DNA of 64,000 nucleotides. Origin: an uncultured Psychrobacter sp. GTDB lineage: Bacteria; Pseudomonadota; Gammaproteobacteria; Pseudomonadales; Moraxellaceae. Location of the stretch: contig CANLDW010000001.1 of the NCBI GenBank assembly GCA_947489525.1, positions 558,001 to 622,000 of the forward strand, in the 5' to 3' direction. The notes beneath the pieces are model-generated. The model was not told where the DNA came from, ran no database searches, and saw nothing but the letters and a program-made list of their open reading frames with translations. Positions 10,353 through 20,334 of the stretch are shown here, one piece after another (positions within the stretch are counted from its first letter, which is position 1; each line of letters starts with the position of its first letter). Made by a program: the position numbers and the translations under genes.

Positions 10353-10406
10353 TACTGGTACTGGTACTGGTACTGGTACTGGTACTGGTACTGGTACTGG
10401 TACTGG
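10353..10406 (+). repeat. Hexanucleotide microsatellite (TACTGG) x9
   Basis: Nine perfect head-to-tail TACTGG units lie in the 398-bp gap between the phospholipase-D gene and the transporter gene. The tract ends about 275 bases before the transporter start. Perfect tracts of this length are prone to slippage. The rest of the gap is AT-rich and shows no gene. Confidence 0.97.
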
Positions 10407-10681
10407 ACTAACTTTATGTCTGATATTGAATATAATAAAGCTTTAAAATTTCATTAAGCACATGATTTATTTACTATATAATATAGCATATTTTCATTGT
10501 GTCACCTTAACTTACCTGACTGTATCTACTTTAGTGACGGCTTGATAATAAGTTATTAAAGCATCCTTTAATTATCCAAATTATTTGAGTTGCTGGTTCA
10601 ATAGACTTTTTATAAGGTTTATTGCTTTTTTAGTGTTGATGATCTCCAATGTGACAATCGTCTTTGTAATTACTTTGATAT

Positions 10682-12001
10682 ATGGATACGCAAACCACCA
10701 TGCCTCACCGTGCTAAATACGCTTTGATGTCACAAAAAGATAAGAACTTACTGTCATTTATCTGTCTTAGTAGCGCTATTATCTATTTTGATTTCTTAAT
10801 TTATTTATATATTGCCGATACCGTAGCGGTCGCTTTTTTTCCTGCAAGTATTGATCCCGATGTCGATAAGATATTAGGATTAGGACTTTTTGCAGTAGGC
10901 TATCTTGCGCGTCCTCTTGGCGGAATCATTCTTGGTAGAATTGGAGATGTCAGGGGACGTAAACCGGTACTGTTAATGAGCATAGTGGTGACTGCGATCA
11001 GCTTGCTTGCTATGGCCTGCCTGCCAACCTACGCGCAGTGGGGTCTTTTTGCCCCTGCATTATTTATCATACTGCGACTCATACAAGGCATGGCCTTTGG
11101 TATCTTTGTGCCGCTGTCATGGACCTATACTGCTGAGCACATATCACGTGAGCATCTCTCGATCGGCTGTAGCTACGTAACGGCTAGCTTCTTCGTCGGC
11201 GTGTTGTTCTCAAACGCATTTTTTATGTGGCTTGATAGCTCAATGAGCCGCGCTGAGATGATTGATCAGGGTTGGCGCGTGCCTTTTTTTGTTGCGGCAG
11301 TACTCAGCACCCTACCACTACTAGCATGGCGCTATGTTAAGGAATCGCCTTTGTTCCTTGCTATGGTAGAAGCCAAACGCGATCAGCCAAACGAGCAGCC
11401 CCTTACTTTATTATTTAAGTACTGCAAACAGTCTTTATTTGTGGCAATGATGCTTACCTTTGTGATAGCAAGCTTAGTCATCGTGATTGTGTTACTACTC
11501 CCAGACCTTATTGAGCTACGTTTTGACTTAGATAGTGATTTGTTTGCTTTTGGGCATAGTATTGGCATTATATTTATAGTTTTGGGTTGTATTTTTTATG
11601 GGTTACTTGCCAACTATCAAAACTTCGGTAAAATTTTAGCGGCAGGGTCTATTTTACTTATCGTACAAACCTTTGCTTTTTATTATCATCTGCAAGCGGG
11701 TGGCGATTATATTTTATTTATGTACGCGCTTTTAGGCTTTTTTGCAGGTATTGTTGGAATGGTGCCCGCTATCTTTGTCAGACTGTTTGAGACTAATGTA
11801 CGCCTCACGGGACTAGGTTTTGCATATAATATTACTTACGCCATTGTCGGTGGTCTGATGCCTTTTGCGCTCGGCTATGCGACCATGTTTGTCAGCTTCT
11901 CGCCTGCTTTGTACATCGCTTTTGTTGGCGCAATCGGTGTTATTATGGGTCTGTATTTTAATAATTTGCCTGAGTTTAAGCAGATAGACGATGTGATCTA
12001 A
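10682..12001 (+). CDS. MFS transporter, metabolite:H+ symporter (ProP/ShiA-like) type
   Basis: A 439-residue inner-membrane protein with about 12 hydrophobic segments. The loop between helices 2 and 3 reads GRIGDVRGRKPVLLMS, the MFS signature, and RPLGGIILGRIGD is typical of the metabolite:proton symporter branch that takes up organic acids, betaine or shikimate. RLIQGMAFG in helix 4 and ESPLF after helix 6 also fit. The substrate cannot be read from the sequence. The only in-window neighbour of note is the microsatellite upstream. Start at ATG 10682, with MSQKDKN a little further on as an alternative. Confidence 0.85.
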   Translation: MDTQTTMPHRAKYALMSQKDKNLLSFICLSSAIIYFDFLIYLYIADTVAVAFFPASIDPDVDKILGLGLFAVGYLARPLGGIILGRIGDVRGRKPVLLMSIVVTAISLLAMACLPTYAQWGLFAPALFIILRLIQGMAFGIFVPLSWTYTAEHISREHLSIGCSYVTASFFVGVLFSNAFFMWLDSSMSRAEMIDQGWRVPFFVAAVLSTLPLLAWRYVKESPLFLAMVEAKRDQPNEQPLTLLFKYCKQSLFVAMMLTFVIASLVIVIVLLLPDLIELRFDLDSDLFAFGHSIGIIFIVLGCIFYGLLANYQNFGKILAAGSILLIVQTFAFYYHLQAGGDYILFMYALLGFFAGIVGMVPAIFVRLFETNVRLTGLGFAYNITYAIVGGLMPFALGYATMFVSFSPALYIAFVGAIGVIMGLYFNNLPEFKQIDDVI

Positions 12002-12151
12002 CCCTGGCCTTGATATTAAAAACAAAACCATCAATAAGTATCACTCTTATGATGATTTATGGATAATAGGCTAAGCCAGTATGTATCCAAGACATGACTG
12101 AATGTATATGGTTATTCGCTCAGCCAAGCGAGACAAAGGGTATGATGCACT

Positions 12152-13123
12152 ATGCTTGATATGACTAATAAACGGCTCTCAGTGGCACCAATGATAGATT
12201 GGACCACGACGGACTACCGCTATTTTGCCAGACTCTTTAATCCGCACGTCTATTTATATACCGAGATGATTAGTACTGGCGCTCTCATCTTTGGCAATCG
12301 TGCGCGTCATTTGCGTTTTGATGATAGCCAGCACCCTCTTGTACTACAGCTAGGCGGCGCGGATACCCGCGAGATGACACAGTGCGCCGAGTTTGCGCAA
12401 GCGCATCATTATGATGAGGTCAATATTAACGTAGGCTGTCCCTCAGACCGCGTTCAGCACAACAAAATTGGCGCTTGCCTGATGGCAGAGCCGCAGACAG
12501 TAGCGAGGCTTATCAAACACATGCAAGCAGCTGTCGATATTCCTGTTACCGTCAAACACCGTATCGGTATCGACGATTTTGATAGCTATGAGTTTATGGC
12601 AGATTTTGTTGAGACGGTAGCAGCAGCGGGTTGTACGCGTTTTATCGTCCATGCCCGTACTGCTTGGTTACAAGGACTCAGCCCTAAACAAAATCGCGAG
12701 ATTCCGCCGCTGCGTTACGATGATGTGTATCGTCTTAAACAGGATTTTCCTAAGCTTGCCATTGAGATCAACGGCGGTATCGACAACCTCGATGATATCA
12801 AGACGCACTTAGAGCACCTCGATGGGGTGATGATTGGACGCGCCTTTTATCAAAACCCTTACCTACTGGCTGAGGCAAACAGCTTATGGGGCGATCCTAT
12901 TCCTAAGCGCTCAGAGATTGTCGCTCAGCTCTATCCTTATTTGCGTGAGCAAATAGCGCAAGGTGAGCGCCTACCGACTATGGCGCGTCATTATTTGGGT
13001 CTATTCCAAGGCATGGCGGGCGCACGCAAGTGGCGACAAGCACTCAGCGGCAAACCTGATCTAAACCTTGATGATATCGAGCGCGCAGCGACTGAGGTTC
13101 TAGCGCTTAATCCTGATGCTTAA
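12152..13123 (+). CDS. dusA: tRNA-dihydrouridine(20/20a) synthase DusA
   Basis: An FMN enzyme that reduces uridine at positions 20/20a of tRNA. The 323-residue protein begins with the FMN-binding VAPMIDWTTTDYRYF. It has the catalytic cysteine in NVGCPSDRVQ, the substrate/FMN residues KHRIGID and HARTAWLQGLSPKQNR, and NGGI and GVMIGRAFYQNP in the barrel's last strands. The DusA-specific WLQGLSPKQNRE stretch separates it from DusB and DusC. ATG 12161 is an alternative start three codons in. The gene stands alone and converges on the CPBP protease gene, with 17 bases between the stops. Confidence 0.95.
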   Translation: MLDMTNKRLSVAPMIDWTTTDYRYFARLFNPHVYLYTEMISTGALIFGNRARHLRFDDSQHPLVLQLGGADTREMTQCAEFAQAHHYDEVNINVGCPSDRVQHNKIGACLMAEPQTVARLIKHMQAAVDIPVTVKHRIGIDDFDSYEFMADFVETVAAAGCTRFIVHARTAWLQGLSPKQNREIPPLRYDDVYRLKQDFPKLAIEINGGIDNLDDIKTHLEHLDGVMIGRAFYQNPYLLAEANSLWGDPIPKRSEIVAQLYPYLREQIAQGERLPTMARHYLGLFQGMAGARKWRQALSGKPDLNLDDIERAATEVLALNPDA

Positions 13124-13140
13124 CCTTGGCAACTAAGTGC

Positions 13141-13953
13141 TTAGCCCATTTGCGTCATATACAGGGCTAATGCCACACCATTATTAACGATATGCAGCAT
13201 AATCGGCAGTAGTAGCGAGCCTGACTTGATGCGGGCGTAGCAAAATATCAATGCCAGCACCACTAAGGTGCTGATCTCATACAGACCATATTGTAGATGA
13301 ATAGTAGCAAAGATAAGACTGGTTACTAAGCTTGCAGCAATCGCACTTTTGGTACTCAGCGTCACACTAGCCGTTGTCGCAGCGCGTAGCTGTACTGTAT
13401 TAAACTGTTCAGCAAGCGCCGACCACAGCAAACCGCGAAAGATAACCTCCTCATACAGCGGCGCAACAATTACAATCGCTAAGACAAAGAGCCATATCGA
13501 GCTAACTGATTCATATAAAGGAGTGATAAAGACCATAGGATCTTTGTCAAGCACGTACGTGAGCAGCTGACTTGCAATCATAAACAGCAGTAGCAGCCCA
13601 GATAGTTTGAGCGCTGTCATAAGCTTGAACGTTTTGATCTGTAAGTAGCGCCGAACCTGACCACCCCTAATCTTGATAAGCAGACCACTGAGCGCTAATA
13701 GTATGGCTCCACTGATCAAAATCGATAAGCTCACCACCGTACCATCAGCACTACCAGCCAATATGATATCGGCAGCTGATAAGGTATCTACATTCGGTAG
13801 TACCAGTCTTCCTGCAATATAGACGCCTATTAACTGGCTAATAAAAAAGCCAATGACCATAGCTATCAGCAGTAACAGCGTAGCGATACCTGAGAACAGT
13901 GGCTTTTTCGGCGTAGGCGGCAGGTTTAGATGAGAATGAGCGCGAGGGGACAT
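13141..13953 (-). CDS. CPBP-family intramembrane metalloprotease
   Basis: About 270 residues with roughly seven to eight membrane segments. The catalytic motifs of the CPBP (Rce1/Abi) family are visible: EEVIFRGLLWSAL (EExxxR), a mid-membrane FATIHLQYG (His), and LPIMLHIVNNGVAL (HxxxN). These bacterial proteases often have unknown substrates, and some act in peptide or bacteriocin immunity; nothing here points to a bacteriocin. I chose ATG 13953, which begins MSPRAHSH. An upstream GTG at 13962 would add three residues. Confidence 0.85.
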   Translation of the reverse strand: MSPRAHSHLNLPPTPKKPLFSGIATLLLLIAMVIGFFISQLIGVYIAGRLVLPNVDTLSAADIILAGSADGTVVSLSILISGAILLALSGLLIKIRGGQVRRYLQIKTFKLMTALKLSGLLLLFMIASQLLTYVLDKDPMVFITPLYESVSSIWLFVLAIVIVAPLYEEVIFRGLLWSALAEQFNTVQLRAATTASVTLSTKSAIAASLVTSLIFATIHLQYGLYEISTLVVLALIFCYARIKSGSLLLPIMLHIVNNGVALALYMTQMG

Positions 13954-14082
13954 ACAGATCACTTATGGTCTAAGATTATTGCCAATATTGCAGCGTGACT
14001 AACTTCTACGTGACTCATGGCACTGATAGGATAGTGATATTGACCTTAACACTAGCATTAGCATTAGCAGTAATACTAAAGG

Positions 14083-14970
14083 CTATTGTGACGCCTGCTT
14101 ATCGATTAGTGCCAGTACTTGCGCGGCGACGGAGTCTGGATGCTCTAGTGGAAACATATGCCCGCCTTTGTGCGTGACAAAGGGTATGCCTAAGCGCGCT
14201 TTGATCTGCTGCGGCAACTTACGTTTTAAAAACACACTGTCCTCCCCAATGATCAGGGTCATTGGAACCTTAGGGCCACGATTGGGCGTTAGCCAATACC
14301 ACGAAGGATTAGTACGAAAAACCGCAACCTCAGCCGCTTTAGGGATAGCTAAGGTGACTTTGCCATCAGCTCGCGTATGTAGCCCGTGTTTGATGTAACC
14401 CTCGAAGCTGCGCTCATCAAAATCTTTAAAAAAGCCTTTATCTCGTAGCATCTCATACGCTTGCTCGCGGCTGTCCCAGACATCACGGCGGTGTTTTGAG
14501 ACGCCGGCAGGCGATAACTTATCCATCAAGCGGTTATTCATAAAAGGCAGTCGATCGACACTTTTGGCTAAATGCCATAAAAAGCTCAGTTTGCCGTAGA
14601 TCCAAGGCGGATCCATAAGCACAGCTTGGCTAAAGTTTGCAGGTGCACGATATATCGCTTGCATCGTACACATCGCACCGAGCGAGTGACCAACAGCAAT
14701 GACTTGAGTCACGTTATGCGCGTCACAAACCCGCTGTACGCTGTCTATAATTTGCTGGGTCAGACTGCGCCAATGATTATCAACAGGATAATCCGGTGTA
14801 TCTCCCAATAGCTCAATGTACTCAATCGTAAAGTACTGACTTAAGACCTCAAAAAACGGCTCGTAAACCGCGCTTGGCATACCATTGGCGTGAGCGAAAT
14901 GCAGGACTGGTTTTTGTGTTTTTTGCGATAGAGGGAGTGATGCAAAGGACTGCGGGGTTGGCTCATTCAT
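14083..14970 (-). CDS. Alpha/beta-hydrolase
   Basis: A 295-residue serine hydrolase. An early FAHANGMPSAVYEPFF stands in for the HG motif, the nucleophile elbow is VIAVGHSLGAMC, the acid is probably the Asp of IIGEDSVF, and the catalytic His lies in KGGHMFPLEHPD. The order and spacing are those of proline-iminopeptidase/haloalkane-dehalogenase-like hydrolases. No membrane segment or signal is seen, so it is probably cytoplasmic. An AAAGAG site precedes the start. The substrate is unknown and the neighbours give no clue. Confidence 0.82.
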   Translation of the reverse strand: MNEPTPQSFASLPLSQKTQKPVLHFAHANGMPSAVYEPFFEVLSQYFTIEYIELLGDTPDYPVDNHWRSLTQQIIDSVQRVCDAHNVTQVIAVGHSLGAMCTMQAIYRAPANFSQAVLMDPPWIYGKLSFLWHLAKSVDRLPFMNNRLMDKLSPAGVSKHRRDVWDSREQAYEMLRDKGFFKDFDERSFEGYIKHGLHTRADGKVTLAIPKAAEVAVFRTNPSWYWLTPNRGPKVPMTLIIGEDSVFLKRKLPQQIKARLGIPFVTHKGGHMFPLEHPDSVAAQVLALIDKQASQ

Positions 14971-15155
14971 ATCAGGCTCTTTGTATAGGTATTATATAGA
15001 TATTGCGATGCAGTGCTTTTGAGTCAAAGCGAAGTGACTGCTCTTTATGAGCTATACTGTAGCGGTTTTAAGTGGTCTATACAATGCTATCTCCACATGA
15101 CATCCCTTATACAATATACAATGTCACCTAATACAATGGCACCCAATGCAATAAA

Positions 15156-15179
15156 GCTGAGCATAATCATACGCTCAGC
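15156..15179 (-). terminator. Putative terminator downstream of sppA
   Basis: GCTGAGC and GCTCAGC form a perfect 7-bp stem around a 10-base loop, followed on the minus strand by TTTATT. It lies about 60 bases beyond the sppA stop. The T-tract is short, so confidence is moderate. Confidence 0.5.
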
Positions 15180-15238
15180 CTTAAAAGAGTTAATATGAGA
15201 TGTCTTAGTTAACATCCTTGCAGTTAACACATATGCTG

Positions 15239-16297
15239 TTAGCGCATTTGCGCCTTGTTCTCTTCTTGCGTAAAGACACCTAAGTCCACGCTAGAACCGA
15301 TACCTGCACCCAGCTTAATAGCAAAACGATCCATAAATAGCTGGAAGGGATCCATAGGTGTGTAGTTGACAACATTATCGATCTCAAGCTGTTTTTCGAG
15401 CGTGGCAATGCTGCCCGTCTTGTCAGCAAGACCGAGCGCTATAGACTGCTCACCTGTCCAAAACAAGCCTGAGAATAGTTGATTTTCCTCAGGGTTTTTT
15501 AGGCGATCACCGCGCCCCTGCTTAACAGCGTTGATGAAATGCTCATGCGTATTGGCAAGGACGTTTTCAACGTGCTGCTCCTCGTACTCAGTCAATGGAC
15601 GCGTCAGGCTTAGGATATCCTTGTACTCACCTGCTGTAATCGTACGATCTTCTACTCCGACTTTATCCATAAGTCCTTGAAGGTTATAGCTTGGCATAAT
15701 AACCCCAATGGAGCCAACTAGGCTTGAGGGATTGACGTAGATCTCATCTGCCGCTGAGGCAATGTAATAAGCGCCAGAGGCACCAATATCACCGATGACG
15801 GCATAGAGCTTTTTGTCAGGGTATTCAGTACGCAGATCCATCATCGTCTGCCAGATCTCATCGGATTGCACTGGCGAGCCGCCCGGAGAATTAATCTCCA
15901 GCGCTACCGCTTGCGAGTTACTGTTCTCAAAAGCGCGTGTCAACGCTTTATTAACATCGTAAGCGTTAGCGATATCATCGTTGCTGATAACACCTTGCAG
16001 CTCAACAACCGCTAAATGCGGCAAGCTGGTATCAATACCGTCGACACCTGGCGGCGCACTGGTACTGCAGCTGCGTCCTATGGTCAAAAACAATAACAGT
16101 ATATAACCAAACGTTAATAGCTTAAAAAAGATACTCCAGCGGCGCGCGCGGCGCTGCTCGACGACGCTTGCAAGCAAGGTGTTTTCAATGAGACGCCACT
16201 CTTGTCCGCTCGGTTGGTTTTGTGGTGTCTGCTGCGACGCAGGCGAGTTTACCGAATCATCTGGACGTTTGTTAGGGTCTGGTGGCCAATTGGGCAT
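15239..16297 (-). CDS. sppA: Signal peptide peptidase SppA, 36K type (peptidase S49)
   Basis: A 352-residue membrane-bound serine protease that degrades cleaved signal peptides. A Pro/Gln-rich cytoplasmic start (about 45 residues) is followed by one membrane segment (FFKLLTFGYILLLFLTIG) and the S49 domain. Visible motifs are ALEINSPGGSPVQS, the catalytic serine region YAVIGDIGASGAYYIASAAD, and SLVGSIGVIM. Only one S49 unit is present, as in the short SppA/SohB class; the long E. coli SppA has two. AGGA lies 8 bases ahead of the ATG. It is downstream of comEC on the same strand, with a 184-bp gap. Confidence 0.9.
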   Translation of the reverse strand: MPNWPPDPNKRPDDSVNSPASQQTPQNQPSGQEWRLIENTLLASVVEQRRARRWSIFFKLLTFGYILLLFLTIGRSCSTSAPPGVDGIDTSLPHLAVVELQGVISNDDIANAYDVNKALTRAFENSNSQAVALEINSPGGSPVQSDEIWQTMMDLRTEYPDKKLYAVIGDIGASGAYYIASAADEIYVNPSSLVGSIGVIMPSYNLQGLMDKVGVEDRTITAGEYKDILSLTRPLTEYEEQHVENVLANTHEHFINAVKQGRGDRLKNPEENQLFSGLFWTGEQSIALGLADKTGSIATLEKQLEIDNVVNYTPMDPFQLFMDRFAIKLGAGIGSSVDLGVFTQEENKAQMR

Positions 16298-16481
16298 ATC
16301 ACTTCCTAGGTCAAAACAATCTAAAACATAAAGGATAGATAAACTAATAACGCGATTAAGTTATTGATTATCAATATAAGTAGTAACTGTATAAACAATA
16401 ACTATGGTGGTGCTTGGTTTCGGGTTCAATAGTAGAGCGTATAGAAATTATGAACGTTGGCGTCTGAGCAGCTTATAAGAA

Positions 16482-19463
16482 TTACTCACTGGTATCGGCA
16501 AGTGCCAGTGCTGCCTCTAAGGGCATATTATCATAAGTCGAGACAGCATCTACTTTGTGAGCTGTCAAAATATCGGTCGAAACCTGTGACGCGCTATGAC
16601 TAAGCCAACGCACTGATATCTGTGGGCTTGAGACGTCTAAGTCGCGTGGCGTTGCGTTCTGCACTTCTGCGTCTAGGCTATCGTTAGCCGATAACTTACT
16701 CTCAACAAAATCGATATCAAAAACAAAGGGATCACATAAAAGCGCCCATAACTGCCAGCTACGTCTATGCGTTGCTGCATCTAAAACTAGACGCGACGAC
16801 TGTTCACGACTAGGCGTGTCAGACGCCTGATCTAGTAGCAATTTGGCATCGGTATGCTGCTGGTTTGTCGTACCACTAAACGAACCCCTTAGAACTAAAA
16901 CATCTTGGTCTAACGGGTTTAATGGATCGCCAGCATTATACTGCATAATTTGTATCGGCTGGCGACTATCGATAGCGATTGCGCAGTCCCATACCCCAGC
17001 ATCTTCTATTGTACGCCAACCGGTCAGTCCTTGTATGGATAATTGTCCCTTTAGAGGCTGCCAGCTCATTCCTTGTTCACAGCTCTTTGCAGTGAGGCGC
17101 ACGGGTTTAGTCGCATCATCCATCCTGACATACTGAGCACCCCACTTTTCGTGTCGCCCTGCCTGCCAATACCGAGCCGTTGACAAATGCTGGCTGAGTT
17201 TGGCGACTGTAAGTGGCAATAGCAATGAACGACTGGTATATGCACGGTCATCCTCTACATCTGTCAGTGACGCAGTTAATGCTGTGGTACCTGTTTGTAC
17301 GATAACGCCATCTAAGTTTTTTATCGAAAGCGTACGTAGCTGTTGTTCAAGGTCGGTGGCAAGCTTATCAGCACTGAGCGTACTGGGATACGTGCGCTGA
17401 GATTGCACTTGATGATCGGCCAAAAACAGTAGATGGATACTATCAGCAGCAACATCATTATTAGTAACTGTCTCATCATTAGGATACTGTAGTACTGCCG
17501 CACTGATATAGCGATCATTGGTAGGTAGAATATACAGCATTGGCGTAACTGGAGCTCGCTGATAGGCGTGTACGCTCATTATCAAGAGGGTCAACGGCAC
17601 TATCGCCAGCGCACGACTCATTAGACCGCGCGGCGCAAGCCACGGCATTGCTATCAATAGTGCTATGAGTATGATGCCAATATTAATAGGCGTATACACC
17701 CATGCACTCGTCGATAATGACGCTGTTAACCAGCGTATTATTTCATGCAATCCGAGCACTAAGGTACTAATCAGCAACCAGATACTATCCGCAACTGACG
17801 GCACAACAAAATAGCACAGACCTGCTATTAGGTTCAGTGGTACAAGTATCCAGCCAAACAGTCCAATGGCAAATAGATTGATAAACAAGCCCCAAATAGA
17901 AGCTTTGCCAAATAACAATAAGCTAACGGGTAACAGCGCGATAAATAACCAACACTGTAGCTTAAATAGGCGCTTCAATGCCGTCCATAACTCACGCGCT
18001 ACTTTCTTGGTATAGTTGGTGTCATTTGAGTTATTCTTTGGGCTACTGTTAGGTGCATGCGCTGCTGATAGGTCGTCATACTTTATTAGCAGCGCCACTG
18101 CGATAAAGGATAACCAGTATCCCGCTTGCCACAATACATAAGGATCTGCCCACGCCATAAGTACAGCTAAAGCGAGCAGTACACGCAGCGTACTCACAGG
18201 CAATAGTGTCAATCTAACCAGTCCGATAGCCAGCAGCATCCAAGCGGTACGCGCCGCTGGTACATCAAAGCCTGTGAATAGCGCGTAGAGGAACGCAGCA
18301 CTGATCATCACTATCCAGCGTAACTGCCAGCGTGGCAAATAATGATAGACCGCGCTCCAACGGTTAAAGAGGCGCACCGCAATACCTGATAACACAATCG
18401 CCAAAAATAAGACATGCGTACCCGATATGGCAAGTAAGTGTGAGATGCCAGCCAGCTGATACAGATCTTTGGTAGCGCGATTGATTAGACTACGATCGCC
18501 AGTAAGCAAACTTAGGGTAACCGCATTAGCCTGCTGACGAGCGCTCGTTTGCGCAGGCCACGTCTCATAAAAGTGCTGCCGTAGCTGCCAGCGTGCGTTA
18601 TCGATATCTATTTGTAAGCGCTTGATATAAGAGTCATAGATGGGCAAAGAAGCTGACGGCATACTTGCCGTGCTTGTTGCGATAATCGTTGCTGTACCAT
18701 CAATGTGACGGGCACGCAGCCAGCGCAGGCTATCAAAGCCTGAGGCATTGTTCGCCTGTCTGACTTTAAGGGGACTCAGGGTTACTGCCATAAACAGCTG
18801 ATCGCCAGGCTTTAAGCCATTTAAATCCATGACCGAATCATTAGTACTAGCGCGTCCAAAACTCGTACTGCTAGACGCATCAAGGAGTACTCGATAGGTA
18901 TTATTGCTTAAGTCTGCGTCTGCATCGGTATCGGTCGATTGAGTAGAGGTAGGATCAGCGTAGTAGTCAGCGTTAAGCTTGTCTAGCTGCTGAGGAGATG
19001 TTTTGGTTAGTAAGGGTGATAACCGGCTTAGAGTAACGACTTGCCGATAGGAACTACCTTTGTCATGGTCACTACCTTTATCATATACACTATCGCTCAG
19101 CCCCTCGACTGTAACGAGCGCTTGTACCCGCAAGGGCTGAGTGATGCAAGTGCTTTGCGCGCGTTCATGACTGATAAGCGCTTGCAGTGCACTTGTCGTA
19201 ATCAGCCCAATAGCAAGTAGAGCTGTTATAAGATAATAAAGCGCATTTGCTATAGGTTTTGAGGGTTGGTCAGCCGATGCGTAGCCATAAGCCAAGCGCG
19301 TATCGATTTTGCGTGTGCTCACCACAAGCAAGCCTGTCAGCAGTGCTAATACAGGCCATAGCGTAATATCTAGCAGACCTAAACTTGGCGGCGCAGTCGT
19401 GTTTGCTACGGTTAACACCACCGTCATCGCAACCAGTATCAGCCCTCCTATCACCCAATACAC
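16482..19463 (-). CDS. comEC: ComEC/Rec2 DNA-uptake channel protein
   Basis: ComEC carries transforming DNA across the inner membrane. The 993-residue product starts with several membrane helices and an OB-fold-like periplasmic region (about 90-270). The Competence domain follows (about 305-580), containing HLLAISGTHVLFLAIVLSG and GFDVPAARTAWMLL. The C-terminal metallo-beta-lactamase-like domain (about 630-980) is weakly conserved, with no clear HxHxDH motif seen. It is longer than the typical 750-850 residues, partly through Ser/Thr/Asp-rich insertions. The start is GTG with AAGGAAAA 5 bases upstream, and no better ATG is present. No other competence gene is nearby. Confidence 0.9.
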   Translation of the reverse strand: MYWVIGGLILVAMTVVLTVANTTAPPSLGLLDITLWPVLALLTGLLVVSTRKIDTRLAYGYASADQPSKPIANALYYLITALLAIGLITTSALQALISHERAQSTCITQPLRVQALVTVEGLSDSVYDKGSDHDKGSSYRQVVTLSRLSPLLTKTSPQQLDKLNADYYADPTSTQSTDTDADADLSNNTYRVLLDASSSTSFGRASTNDSVMDLNGLKPGDQLFMAVTLSPLKVRQANNASGFDSLRWLRARHIDGTATIIATSTASMPSASLPIYDSYIKRLQIDIDNARWQLRQHFYETWPAQTSARQQANAVTLSLLTGDRSLINRATKDLYQLAGISHLLAISGTHVLFLAIVLSGIAVRLFNRWSAVYHYLPRWQLRWIVMISAAFLYALFTGFDVPAARTAWMLLAIGLVRLTLLPVSTLRVLLALAVLMAWADPYVLWQAGYWLSFIAVALLIKYDDLSAAHAPNSSPKNNSNDTNYTKKVARELWTALKRLFKLQCWLFIALLPVSLLLFGKASIWGLFINLFAIGLFGWILVPLNLIAGLCYFVVPSVADSIWLLISTLVLGLHEIIRWLTASLSTSAWVYTPINIGIILIALLIAMPWLAPRGLMSRALAIVPLTLLIMSVHAYQRAPVTPMLYILPTNDRYISAAVLQYPNDETVTNNDVAADSIHLLFLADHQVQSQRTYPSTLSADKLATDLEQQLRTLSIKNLDGVIVQTGTTALTASLTDVEDDRAYTSRSLLLPLTVAKLSQHLSTARYWQAGRHEKWGAQYVRMDDATKPVRLTAKSCEQGMSWQPLKGQLSIQGLTGWRTIEDAGVWDCAIAIDSRQPIQIMQYNAGDPLNPLDQDVLVLRGSFSGTTNQQHTDAKLLLDQASDTPSREQSSRLVLDAATHRRSWQLWALLCDPFVFDIDFVESKLSANDSLDAEVQNATPRDLDVSSPQISVRWLSHSASQVSTDILTAHKVDAVSTYDNMPLEAALALADTSE

Positions 19464-19713
19464 TCGTTTTCCTTGTTTTTAGTCGCTGAACCTAGTAGCC
19501 AAAAATTTGGATGATAACCACGCCATAAGATAGCATTTGTCTTTGTATTACCCTATACTCAGCAAATGGAGGACTTTTGGTTTTCTATCTATTCTATCTA
19601 AATTTAGCTATACAAGCGCTTAACCCAGCAAAGCTCTATAGCCACAACTTTTAAATGCTTACTGCTAATCGTGGTTATACCCTAGCCTGTCACTACGTTT
19701 GGGCAGGATACAA

Positions 19714-20310
19714 ATGATGATCAAAGGCTCGCCTGTGTCCAAAAAACGTCTCAAAAAACTTCTTCCTACCCCCGAAAAACTATTAGAAAGTCGCTTATTA
19801 AAACTGTTTGCGCCGCATTTAGGTGATCCGCGCTTGTGGCATTTTAATCGTCACAATCTGAATAAGGCTGTCTATATTGGGGTACTGAGCGCTTTTTTTC
19901 CGCTACCAGGACAGATGCTAATCGCCTTAGTTTTTTCGTTGATATTTCGCGCCAATGTACCTATGGCGCTTGGTCTGACGTGGATTACCAATCCCCTCAC
20001 CACCCTACCTATATTTTATGCAGGCTATTATATCGGCGCCAAAATTATGGATGTGCCTATGATCAGTTTGCGGGTTATTGGGCGCATGATCGCAGACTTT
20101 AGCTTATGGTTACTATCGGATGGCGCAAACCCTTTTATAACTTATAAAGGCAGCGTCTCTATCATCGCTTTTTGTGTGGGATTGACTATACTCGCTATTA
20201 TCAGCAGTATTATTTGCGGCTTAGCCTTTAAGGGTATTTGGCGCTACAAAACCGTCTCCAGCTGGCAAAAACGTCATCAATCAAATCACGATTTCAATGA
20301 CAGTTTTTAG
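19714..20310 (+). CDS. DUF2062 domain-containing membrane protein
   Basis: About 198 residues. The N-terminus is basic (KKRLKKLLPTPEKLLESRLL), and the DUF2062 pattern follows: 'vyiGVLSAFFPLPGQMLIAL', then a helix ending GLTWITNPLTTLPIFYAGY, and a last hydrophobic segment near residues 155-180. The family is a small inner-membrane protein of unknown role. I chose ATG 19714 because AGGATAC precedes it at the right distance. A TTG at 19699 would add five residues. It converges on lolD, and both stop codons lie in a short tandem duplication. Confidence 0.85.
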   Translation: MMIKGSPVSKKRLKKLLPTPEKLLESRLLKLFAPHLGDPRLWHFNRHNLNKAVYIGVLSAFFPLPGQMLIALVFSLIFRANVPMALGLTWITNPLTTLPIFYAGYYIGAKIMDVPMISLRVIGRMIADFSLWLLSDGANPFITYKGSVSIIAFCVGLTILAIISSIICGLAFKGIWRYKTVSSWQKRHQSNHDFNDSF

Positions 20311-20334
20311 TACTGCTCCTTTTAGTACTGCTCC
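20305..20334. repeat. 15-bp perfect tandem duplication over two convergent stop codons
   Basis: TTTTAGTACTGCTCC occurs twice in a row. The first copy contains the TAG stop of the DUF2062 gene. The second contains the TAA stop (minus strand) and last codons of lolD. Confidence 0.95.
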
